A stretch of DNA of 64,000 nt, taken from JBDHWG01 sp039810085. Lineage in GTDB: Bacteria; Chloroflexota; Anaerolineae; Epilineales; JAHCIE01. Under the pieces are notes generated by a model. The model made no database searches, was not told the origin of the DNA, and saw only the letters and a program-made list of their open reading frames with translations. The translations under genes and the position numbers were made by a program. Shown here one piece after another: positions 56,987-64,000 of this stretch; within the stretch, counting starts at the first letter, position 1, and every line of letters begins with the position of its first letter. The DNA is taken from NCBI GenBank assembly GCA_039810085.1, contig JBDHWG010000008.1, positions 62,001-126,000 of the forward strand, in the 5' to 3' direction.

Positions 56987-57595
56987 ATGCCAGCTAAGCC
57001 AGTAAAGAACCGACGGTCCGTTGCCACCGGCGCCAAGCTCCTGATAGCCGCCGCTGCTCTCGGTGGGACCCTGGGCGCGTGGGCCACTCTAAGCATCGTG
57101 CAGGACCAGACGGCGGATGCCGACGCGCCGACGGCCATCGTCGTTGATGCGCCGCCGGACCCGTGGGCCGACTTCGCCGCGGCCCTGCCGCCGGTGCCTA
57201 CTGTGGCCGCTTTCCAGCGCCGCCCGCTGGTGTTCATCGAGAGCACGCCGCCGCCCATTCCGGACGCTCCCCAGCTTGACACGAAACCTGTCGAGGCTCC
57301 GCAGGTGGCGGCGGCCGCGCCCGCCAAGCCCGCTGCCCCTGCGGCGCCGGCTCGACCCGCACAGCAGCCTGCGGCGCCAGTTCGACCCGTACAGCAGCAG
57401 CCCGCGGCGCCGCCTCCACCACCACCCGCGCCGACACTGCGCGTTGTGGAAGCGCCGCCCCCTCCGCCGGTAGTCGCCGACGTGCCAGCAGCGCAGGCTG
57501 CCGTCTCCAGCGCTTCGAAGAAGTCGGCAAGCCCGTCCGCACCAGCCCAGCCGCCCGCGCCCAAGCCGGTCACAAAGACCCGCTCTTCCAAGTAA
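56987..57595 (+). CDS. Proline/alanine-rich single-pass membrane protein, unknown
   Basis: The 202-residue protein has a basic N-terminus, one membrane helix (~16-37) and then a long, low-complexity Pro/Ala/Val exported region with motifs such as 'PAAPARPAQQPAAPVRP' and runs of Pro. No folded domain is visible. It may span the cell wall as a rigid linker or scaffold for the neighbouring PepSY and ferric-reductase-like proteins. AGGGAGCC precedes the ATG, and the gap to the upstream gene is 11 bases. Confidence 0.72.
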   Translation: MPAKPVKNRRSVATGAKLLIAAAALGGTLGAWATLSIVQDQTADADAPTAIVVDAPPDPWADFAAALPPVPTVAAFQRRPLVFIESTPPPIPDAPQLDTKPVEAPQVAAAAPAKPAAPAAPARPAQQPAAPVRPVQQQPAAPPPPPPAPTLRVVEAPPPPPVVADVPAAQAAVSSASKKSASPSAPAQPPAPKPVTKTRSSK

Positions 57596-57609
57596 TCCAG
57601 GAGACCTCG

Positions 57610-58326
57610 ATGGATGCGACGGTACGTGAGCAAGAACCCGCTTTGACGGGCAAGACCGTGGCGTGGGGAGTGATCGGGCTGGTGGTCATGATCCTTGGCG
57701 TCGCAGGAGCTGTGTTCGTGCTGCCCCTGTGGGCGCCTTCCCTAGCGGGGACGCTGGTCGGTGACAGCCCGAAGGCGTACTGGTATATGTCACGCGGAGC
57801 TGCGCTCGTCGCGTACACGCTGCTGTGGCTGTCGGTCGCCCTGGGTGTGTCCATGACCAGCAAGGTCTCGCGTGTCTGGCCGGGCGGCCCGACGGCCTTC
57901 GAGCTGCACCAGTTCGCAAGCCTGTGGGCCATCGCCTACGCCCTATTCCACGTCGTCATTCTCCTGGGCGACCGCTACATGGCGTACACCCCCCTGCAGC
58001 TTGCGCTGCCCTTTGGCAGCGTCAACTACGAGCCGCTGGCTGTTGGCCTGGGCCAGATTGCCCTGTACATCATGCTGCCGGTGACGTTCAGCTTCTACGT
58101 GCGCCAGCACATTGGGCAGCGCGTCTGGCGTCTCGTGCATTACGCGAGTTTTGCGGTATACTTGCTGGCGACGGTGCATGGCTTGCAGGCGGGAACGGAC
58201 TCGCGGGCTGTGCCCATTGTTGCGATGTACATAGTGAGCGGAGCGACAATCATCTTCCTCACGATGTATCGGATTCTGATGAGATTCGCGGGCCGCGACA
58301 CGCAGCCCGTCAAGAGCGATGGATAG
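57610..58326 (+). CDS. Ferric-reductase-like transmembrane haem protein
   Basis: The 238-residue protein has six membrane helices and paired His residues on two helices ('ELHQFASLWAIAYALFHVVIL' and 'RLVHYASFAVYLLATVHGL'). These match the bis-haem b arrangement of the ferric reductase/NOX membrane domain (also MsrQ). There is no FAD/NADPH domain, so electrons must come from another protein. It is a likely transmembrane electron conduit linked to the PepSY protein. It overlaps the regulator gene by eight bases. Confidence 0.85.
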   Translation: MDATVREQEPALTGKTVAWGVIGLVVMILGVAGAVFVLPLWAPSLAGTLVGDSPKAYWYMSRGAALVAYTLLWLSVALGVSMTSKVSRVWPGGPTAFELHQFASLWAIAYALFHVVILLGDRYMAYTPLQLALPFGSVNYEPLAVGLGQIALYIMLPVTFSFYVRQHIGQRVWRLVHYASFAVYLLATVHGLQAGTDSRAVPIVAMYIVSGATIIFLTMYRILMRFAGRDTQPVKSDG

Positions 58327-59041
58327 AGCGCAGACAACTCTGCTTGTGGTCGAGGACGACGATAGCATCTCTGAGCCGCTCATCTTCGGCCTGCGCGCCG
58401 AGGGGTACGCGGTGCTGCACGCGGCGGACGGGGCGTCGGCGCTGGAACTTGCCCGGCGGGATAGCCCCGCCGTCGTCATTCTTGATGTCATGCTGCCGGA
58501 CATGGATGGGTTTGCCGTGTGCCGTCGGCTGCGGAGTGAGTCGGCGATGCCGATCATCATGCTGACAGCGCGCGGCCAGGAGCTAGACCGTGTGATGGGC
58601 CTGGAACTGGGCGCAGACGACTACATCGTCAAGCCGTTCAGCTTTCGCGAGCTGCTGGCGCGGGTGCGAGCGGTGCTCAGGCGGCGCGCTCTGGATCGCA
58701 ATGAAGCGACGCCAGCGACAGATCGCCTGGTGGTAGGCGCTCTCGTGCTCGACCGAACAGCGCGGCGCGTGTGGCGGGGTGGGCAGGCTATTGACCTCAG
58801 CCAGCGCGAGTTCGATCTGCTGGCGGCGTTGATGGAGCGGCCCGGCCACGCCCTGCACCGCCAGGAACTGCTAGACCGTGTCTGGGGCGAGGAGTGGATT
58901 GGCGACCCGCGAACGCTGGACGTACATATTCGGTGGCTGCGGGAGAAGATTGAGGTGGACCCATCCTCCCCCCGGCTCATCCTCACCCTGCGCGGCCACG
59001 GCTACCGGCTGGCCGATGATACCGGTGACGGCCATGCATAG
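58319..59041 (+). CDS. OmpR/PhoB-type response regulator
   Basis: The 240-residue protein has a canonical receiver (acidic 'VVEDDDS', Asp in 'VVILDVMLPDMDG', Thr in 'MLTARG', Lys in 'YIVKPFSFRELL') and a winged helix ('LSQREFDLLAALMERPGHALHRQELLDRVWGEEW', 'LDVHIRWLREKIE', 'LRGHGYRL'). It overlaps both the upstream membrane gene and the downstream kinase by eight bases. It is the best candidate to bind the 11-bp repeats at the head of its own operon. Confidence 0.93.
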   Translation: MDRAQTTLLVVEDDDSISEPLIFGLRAEGYAVLHAADGASALELARRDSPAVVILDVMLPDMDGFAVCRRLRSESAMPIIMLTARGQELDRVMGLELGADDYIVKPFSFRELLARVRAVLRRRALDRNEATPATDRLVVGALVLDRTARRVWRGGQAIDLSQREFDLLAALMERPGHALHRQELLDRVWGEEWIGDPRTLDVHIRWLREKIEVDPSSPRLILTLRGHGYRLADDTGDGHA

Positions 59042-60467
59042 CTTATTGCACAGCCTGCAAGGTCGCCTCCTGCTGACGTACGTGGCGCTGATGCTGCTCG
59101 CCATCGGCGGATTGGTGTTGTGGCTGGGTCTCCGTCTGCAGAGTGCGACGCTGGAGGCGACCCAGCACGACCTGGAAATCCAGAGCTATGTCATGGCGAA
59201 CGGCGTCCGTGATTCGCTCGAAAGGGTGAAGGAGGGCAAGCGCCTCGACCCCCGTGCGCTGGATGAACTACTTCGTCTATACAGCGAGAGCACCGGCGCT
59301 CGGGTGACAGTCGTCGGCAACGACATGCGCGTGCTGTACAGTACGGACCCTCAGGTGCCGGTGCAGACTGAGGACGATGACCGAGAATTGGAGGACGCAA
59401 AGGGAGGGCACGAGGGGGCCGATATTCGGCGCGATGCGTGGAGCAATGCCGACCGCCTCTTCATCGCGACGCCGGTGACCGAAGATAACGGCAAGGCGAT
59501 AGGCTACGTGCAGCTCTCCGTTCCGATGGCGCCGCTCTACGAGGAGATGCGCGGCACATGGCTGATGCTCGTCGCGGCAGGTGGCGTTCTGCTCCTCTTG
59601 ACGGCCTTGGTCAGCATATGGATGGCGCGGCAGATTGCGCGTCCGATTCAGACGCTCACGATGGCGACCGAAGATATTGCCGCTGGCAGGTTGGACCGCT
59701 CCGTAACGCCCGATGGGCCAGACGAGATCGAGCGGCTGGGCAGGGCGTTCAACCAGATGGCCGACCAGATTCGCGCCATGCTGGACCGCCAGCGTTCGTT
59801 CACCGCCCACGCTGCCCATGAGCTGCGCACACCGCTGACGAGTCTTGCCCTACGCCTGGAGATGCTCCAATCGTACCGTGACAGAGACCCGACCTTAGAG
59901 CAGAGCTACCTGCCGCAGATGGAACGCGACGTGCAGCATCTGCGTGACCTGGTGGACCACCTGCTCACGCTGGCAGCGGTGGAGGAGCAGGATCAGCCCG
60001 TGCGGGAGCCGGTTGATCTTGCGCCCGTGCTCTACGAGGTGGCGGACAGCGTCGCTCCCCTGGCGCGGCAGGCAGGTCTGACGATGGACGTGGATGTGCC
60101 GGCGCACCTACCCCTGGTGCAAGGGCACAAGGCCCAATTGCGAATTGTCCCGCGCAACCTGCTGGACAACGCCATAAAGTACACACCATCGGGGGGGCAT
60201 GTCACCCTTGCGGCAAGCGCGACGAATGGATGGGTGACGATTCGCGTCGCTGACACCGGGCCGGGCATTCCACCAGATATACTGCCGCACATCTTCGAGC
60301 GCTTCTATCGCGGCAATGGGAAAGCGGCGCGGCGCTCCGAGGGCACCGGACTAGGCTTGGCGCTTGTGGACAGCATCGTGACCTCGCACCGTGGTTGCGT
60401 GAGCGTATCCAGCGAGGTTGGGAAGGGGACGGTATTCACGGTGATGCTGCCGGTCGGAGAGAGGTGA
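59034..60467 (+). CDS. Membrane sensor histidine kinase
   Basis: The 477-residue protein has two membrane helices (~12-33 and ~178-198) around a ~145-residue external sensor region. This region has an acidic stretch, 'QTEDDDRELEDAKGGHEG', which might bind cations. HAMP, HisKA ('TAHAAHELRTPLTSLALRLEML') and HATPase ('NLLDNAIKYTPSGG', 'DTGPGIPPDI', 'GTGLGLALV') domains follow. The start is the ATG at 59034, inside the end of the regulator gene. It pairs with the preceding OmpR-type regulator. Confidence 0.92.
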   Translation: MHSLLHSLQGRLLLTYVALMLLAIGGLVLWLGLRLQSATLEATQHDLEIQSYVMANGVRDSLERVKEGKRLDPRALDELLRLYSESTGARVTVVGNDMRVLYSTDPQVPVQTEDDDRELEDAKGGHEGADIRRDAWSNADRLFIATPVTEDNGKAIGYVQLSVPMAPLYEEMRGTWLMLVAAGGVLLLLTALVSIWMARQIARPIQTLTMATEDIAAGRLDRSVTPDGPDEIERLGRAFNQMADQIRAMLDRQRSFTAHAAHELRTPLTSLALRLEMLQSYRDRDPTLEQSYLPQMERDVQHLRDLVDHLLTLAAVEEQDQPVREPVDLAPVLYEVADSVAPLARQAGLTMDVDVPAHLPLVQGHKAQLRIVPRNLLDNAIKYTPSGGHVTLAASATNGWVTIRVADTGPGIPPDILPHIFERFYRGNGKAARRSEGTGLGLALVDSIVTSHRGCVSVSSEVGKGTVFTVMLPVGER

Positions 60468-60612
60468 CGATGTGAGAAAAGAAGGTGACGAAGTGACGGA
60501 GTGACAGAAGACAAGTAGCGAGGGGACGAAGTGACGGAGTGACAAAAGAAAAGTGACGAAGTGAGGAGCCTCCTTACTTCGTCACCTCGTCACCCCGTCA
60601 CCCTTCGTCACG
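60468..60612. repeat. GTGACGAAG repeat block with inverted copy
   Basis: About six GTGACGRAG-type units on the plus strand (60484-60564) are followed by their complement TTCGTCACCTCGTCACCCCGTCAC (60576 onward, given in two pieces here: TTCGTCACCTCG, TCACCCCGTCAC). The tract can fold into a long hairpin and may end both convergent transcripts. Confidence 0.8.
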
Positions 60613-60618
60613 TCTTGG

Positions 60619-61809
60619 CTAATACTTTGGCATCTCCGGATCGACCTCATCGGCCCAAGCGAGGATGCCGCCGGTCATGTTCTTGAGGCGGGTGAAGCCG
60701 GCGTCGCGCAGCATGTTGAGCGCCTTCATGCTCCGCACGCCGCTACGGCACTGGAGCACGATGTCGTTGCGGCTGTCTAGCTCGTGCATGCGCGCGGGCA
60801 GGTCGCCCAGCGGAATCAGGTGCGCCCCCTCGATGTGGCCTATTTCCCACTCATGCGGGTCGCGGACATCGACGAGCACGAAGTTCGCGTCGCCACTCTG
60901 GAGCTTGGACTCGACCTCGCGCGGCGAAATCTGCCAGCGCAGGTCCGTCTGGTCCGCCTCAGGGGCTTCACCGCCAATTGGCACGCCGCAGAATTCCTCG
61001 TAGTTGATGAGTTCGTGGATCGTGGGGTGCTCGCCGCAGATGGGGCAGTTCGGGTTTTTGCGCAGCCGGACGGTGCGCGTGCTCATGCTGAGCGCGTCGA
61101 ATAGCAGCAGCCGGCCGATGAGCGGCTCGCCGATGCCCAGGATGAGCTTGATGACCTCCGTCGCCTGGATAGTGCCGAGCAGTCCGGGCAGGATGCCCAG
61201 CACGCCGCCCTCCGCGCACGACGGGACCTCGCCGGGCGGCGGGGGATCGGGGTACAGGCAGCGGTAGCACGGGCCTTCCTTGGCGTAGAACACCGACGCC
61301 TGGCCCTCGAAGCGGAAGATGCTGGCGTGGACGTTGGGGATGCCCAGCAAAACGCACACATCGTTAGTCAGATAGCGCGTCGGGAAGTTATCCGTGCCGT
61401 CGGCGATAATATCGTACTCGCGGGCGATTTCCATCGCGTTCTCGGCGGTGAATAGCGTCTCGTGCGGCACAACCTCGATGTTGGGGTTGATGGCGCGGAG
61501 CTTGGTCACGGCCGACTCGATCTTGGGTCGCCCGACGTCAGGCGTGTGGTGCAGGACCTGGCGCTGAAGATTGCTGTAATCGACGACGTCGAAATCGACA
61601 ATGCCGAGTTTACCGACGCCCGCCGCCGCGAGGTACATCGCCAGGGGCGAGCCGAGGCCGCCGGTCCCCACACACAGCACGCTGGCCGCTTTGAGCTTCT
61701 TCTGACCGCTCAGCCCGACCTCCGGCATGATGAGATGCCGCGAGTAGCGCTTGATTTCTTCGTTCGAGAGGGTGACACCCTGCGCCAGTTCGGCGAATGA
61801 TAGGGCCAT
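60619..61809 (-). CDS. ThiF/MoeB-type adenylyltransferase with C-terminal rhodanese domain
   Basis: The 396-residue protein has an E1-like adenylating domain ('RYSRHLIMPEVGLSGQKKL', ATP loop 'CVGTGGLGSPLAMYLAAAGVG', Asp in 'DFDVVDYSNLQRQVL', CxxC zinc sites 'CYRC' and 'CPIC'). A rhodanese domain follows (~285-395) with the sulfur-carrying Cys in 'IVLQCRSGVRSMKAL'. It adenylates and thiolates the C-terminus of a ubiquitin-like sulfur carrier (MoaD, ThiS or CysO type), like MoeZ/R. No carrier protein is in the window. The start is at 61809, with GGAAG upstream. Confidence 0.92.
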   Translation of the reverse strand: MALSFAELAQGVTLSNEEIKRYSRHLIMPEVGLSGQKKLKAASVLCVGTGGLGSPLAMYLAAAGVGKLGIVDFDVVDYSNLQRQVLHHTPDVGRPKIESAVTKLRAINPNIEVVPHETLFTAENAMEIAREYDIIADGTDNFPTRYLTNDVCVLLGIPNVHASIFRFEGQASVFYAKEGPCYRCLYPDPPPPGEVPSCAEGGVLGILPGLLGTIQATEVIKLILGIGEPLIGRLLLFDALSMSTRTVRLRKNPNCPICGEHPTIHELINYEEFCGVPIGGEAPEADQTDLRWQISPREVESKLQSGDANFVLVDVRDPHEWEIGHIEGAHLIPLGDLPARMHELDSRNDIVLQCRSGVRSMKALNMLRDAGFTRLKNMTGGILAWADEVDPEMPKY

Positions 61810-61832
61810 AGGAGACTTCCTTCTAAAAGTTG

Positions 61833-62765
61833 TTACTTCCACAAACCGAGACTAAGGTACTTCGAGCCGCCGTCCGGCAGCAGCGTGACGACGACGCCTT
61901 CGTCCAGCTCGCGGGCAATTTCGAGCGCCGCGTGTGTGGCGGCGCCTGCCGAGAAGCCGACGAACAGCGCCTCTTCCCGCGCTAGCCGCCGCGTCATTTC
62001 CCACGCCGCGTTTGCTGTAACCGGGACCTCGCGGTCCACAACTTTGGGGTCATAGATGCGCGGCACAATAGCGGTTGGCAGATGCTTTAGCCCTTCGATG
62101 ACCTCTAGCTCGTCCGCCGGCCCCACACCCACGATCTGGACGCCAGGCTTGTCGTGCTTGAGGCGTCGTCCGACGCCCATGACGGTTCCCGTCGTGCCGA
62201 GGCCGGCGACGAAGTGGGTCACGCGACCACCCGTCTGGGCCAGGATTTCCGGGCCAGTCGTCTCGTAGTGGGCAATCCAGTTGGCCGGGTTGCTGTACTG
62301 GTCGGGGTAGTAGTAGCGCTGGGGGTCCTCGGCGACGATCTGGCGCACAAGGCGGATAGCGCCGTCGGAGCCTTCCAACGGGTCGGACTCGATAAGCTCC
62401 GCCCCGTAGGCGTGGACGATGGCTTTGCGCTCGGCGCTGACGTTGGCAGGCATGACGAGGGTGACCGGGTAGCCCTTGGCCGCGCCGATCATGGCGTAGG
62501 CGACGCCAGTGTTGCCGGAGGTCGAGTCAATGATGGTTTTGCCTGGCACGAGCAGCCCTTGCGCCTCAGCGCCCTCGATCATGCGTAGCGCCGCCCGGTC
62601 CTTGACCGATCCGCCAGGGTTGAACCACTCGGCCTTGGCCCACAGCTCGACAGATGGGGGCAAGTCAGCCGCTATGGCACGCAGCCGGAGCAGCGGCGTG
62701 TTGCCAATCGTATCCAGGATATTCGTCTGCTCCCGCTGCCGCGCTTCAACTTTCAGGTCTAGCAT
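61833..62765 (-). CDS. Cysteine synthase (CysK/CysM family)
   Basis: The 310-residue PLP enzyme has the Schiff-base Lys in 'NPGGSVKDRAA', the 'STSGNTGVAYAM' substrate loop, the 'GLGTTGTVMGVGR' phosphate-binding loop, and 'FVGFSAGAATHAAL'. It makes cysteine from O-acetylserine or O-phosphoserine and a sulfur donor. Next to a MoeZR-like protein it may use a protein thiocarboxylate (CysM-type) instead of free sulfide; this is inference. GGGAG precedes the ATG. Confidence 0.92.
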   Translation of the reverse strand: MLDLKVEARQREQTNILDTIGNTPLLRLRAIAADLPPSVELWAKAEWFNPGGSVKDRAALRMIEGAEAQGLLVPGKTIIDSTSGNTGVAYAMIGAAKGYPVTLVMPANVSAERKAIVHAYGAELIESDPLEGSDGAIRLVRQIVAEDPQRYYYPDQYSNPANWIAHYETTGPEILAQTGGRVTHFVAGLGTTGTVMGVGRRLKHDKPGVQIVGVGPADELEVIEGLKHLPTAIVPRIYDPKVVDREVPVTANAAWEMTRRLAREEALFVGFSAGAATHAALEIARELDEGVVVTLLPDGGSKYLSLGLWK

Positions 62766-62806
62766 TGCCGTCTCCCACCAGCCACACTCGCTTCGCCCAA
62801 ACCGCC

Positions 62807-63133
62807 TTACATCAAGCCCAGACCCCAATCGTCTACTTCCATCATATCCGGCGTCCACATCTCATCGCCGAGGATGACGCGGGCATTGCCGTTGGTCGCC
62901 TCGATGGTCTTGAGGCGCACTTGGTCGATCAGCCAGCCCGCCGCCGGGCAGAACGGCGTCGTCATAATCATCGTCACAACGGTCTCTTCTGGCAGGAACT
63001 CGACCTTGCGGATGAGGCCCAGGTCTACGATGCTCATGCCAATCTCAGGGTCGATCACGTCGCGCAGAGCCTCGCGCAGCTCGCTCTCGCGGGCCAGCAG
63101 GTCGGGGTTGATAATCTCATCGGCAGTCGCCAT
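62807..63133 (-). CDS. DUF59/MIP18-family iron-sulfur assembly protein
   Basis: The 108-residue protein matches the DUF59 (SufT/PaaD-like) family: 'LREALRDVIDPEIGMSIVDLGLIRKVE' and the Cys motif 'TTPFCPAAGWLIDQV'. Members help mature Fe-S proteins. AGGAG lies at suitable distance from the ATG at 63133. It lies 41 bases before the cysteine synthase gene, in the same orientation, suggesting a shared sulfur or Fe-S role. Confidence 0.9.
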   Translation of the reverse strand: MATADEIINPDLLARESELREALRDVIDPEIGMSIVDLGLIRKVEFLPEETVVTMIMTTPFCPAAGWLIDQVRLKTIEATNGNARVILGDEMWTPDMMEVDDWGLGLM

Positions 63134-63207
63134 GGCATCCACTCCTTATCGTCGAACCGGTCTTCATTACACCCTTTAGAGTCAACCCCTAACCAGACCT
63201 TACGGGG

Positions 63208-63320
63208 GAGAGTGACGATGGGACGAAGTGACGATGTGAGGAAGTGACGGAGTGACGAAGTGACGAAGTGAATTGGGAGCAACTCACAACGTCACTCCGT
63301 CACTCCGTCACTTCCTTCCC
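63208..63320. repeat. GTGACGAAG repeat block with inverted copy
   Basis: Six to seven GTGACGRNG units (63210-63270) face inverted copies (CGTCACTCCGTCACTCCG, 63290-63309). It is the same unit family as at 10141 and 60468. Confidence 0.8.
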
Positions 63321-63321
63321 A

Positions 63322-64000
<679 letters not shown>

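Noticed and set aside
60468..63320. GTGACG repeat tracts as CRISPR arrays
   Set aside because: Units are ~9 bases, contiguous and degenerate, with no unique spacers of 25-40 bases and no cas genes nearby.

Overview
The window is a GC-rich, gene-dense piece of a bacterial chromosome with short intergenic gaps, most of which are filled by hairpins or palindromic repeats. Gene content points to a member of the Chloroflexota, probably an uncultured or thermophilic-type lineage. The indicators are a CO-dehydrogenase-type CoxS/CoxG pair, a type 2 isopentenyl-diphosphate isomerase, a bacterial family-B DNA polymerase, a tungsten-type aldehyde:ferredoxin oxidoreductase, a histidine kinase with a MetOD1-like sensor domain, and a stand-alone GyrA C-terminal pinwheel protein. 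This assignment is inference from gene content, not from a marker-gene phylogeny.

Layout. 1-7.3 kb (minus strand): end of a CO-dehydrogenase-like cluster (coxS, coxG), an SCP2 protein, the GyrA-CTD protein, then an operon of fni, an alpha/beta hydrolase and a DHH-CBS-CCA nucleotidyltransferase fusion. 7.4-10.1 kb (plus): acyl carrier protein, mobA, fdhD, di-haem cytochrome c. 10.4-19.7 kb (minus): a complete trp operon, trpE-G-D-C-F-[NIF3-like]-B-[PurA-like]-A, behind a consensus promoter and a Trp-type T-box leader. 19.8-28.3 kb: a small acidic protein, a phospholipase-D-like protein, a thioredoxin-fold lipoprotein with an in-frame UGA, a VapBC-like pair, glnS, a family-B polymerase whose 5' end carries a REP-like palindrome, a decayed RAYT transposase between matching palindromes, and an ICMT-like methyltransferase. 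28.3-46.3 kb: signalling and surface functions (cyclase/ATPase/TPR protein, sulfatase, C39-like peptidase, two kinase/regulator pairs, NYN-domain protein with a long structured leader, cytochrome b5, LPXTG-tagged 5'-nucleotidase, DoxX, epoxide-hydrolase-like enzyme). 46.4-51.4 kb: aldehyde ferredoxin oxidoreductase, then thioredoxin-fold proteins (a FrnE-like protein with UGA at the first active-site Cys, a DsbA-like protein without its cysteines, a TlpA-like protein) interrupted by queF. 51.5-56 kb: VanW-family and large secreted surface proteins. 56-60.5 kb: a five-gene operon (PepSY/coiled-coil protein, Pro-rich membrane protein, ferric-reductase-like membrane protein, OmpR-type regulator, kinase) behind four direct repeats with an exact 11-bp period. 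60.6-64 kb: a sulfur-transfer set (MoeB/ThiF-rhodanese, cysteine synthase, DUF59 protein, thiosulfate sulfurtransferase).

Most notable: two unrelated thioredoxin-fold genes carry a single in-frame TGA exactly where the first Cys of CxxC belongs (U-P-W-C at 49.1 kb, U-A-R-C at 21.7 kb). Each is followed at a suitable distance by a hairpin, and the 49.1-kb hairpin has a GGUCU apical loop. This is what selenocysteine insertion would look like, and conventional gene calling would truncate both genes. Second, the trp operon contains two co-transcribed relatives of known enzymes (PurA and NIF3/YbgI) in which the expected catalytic or metal-binding residues appear to be lost.
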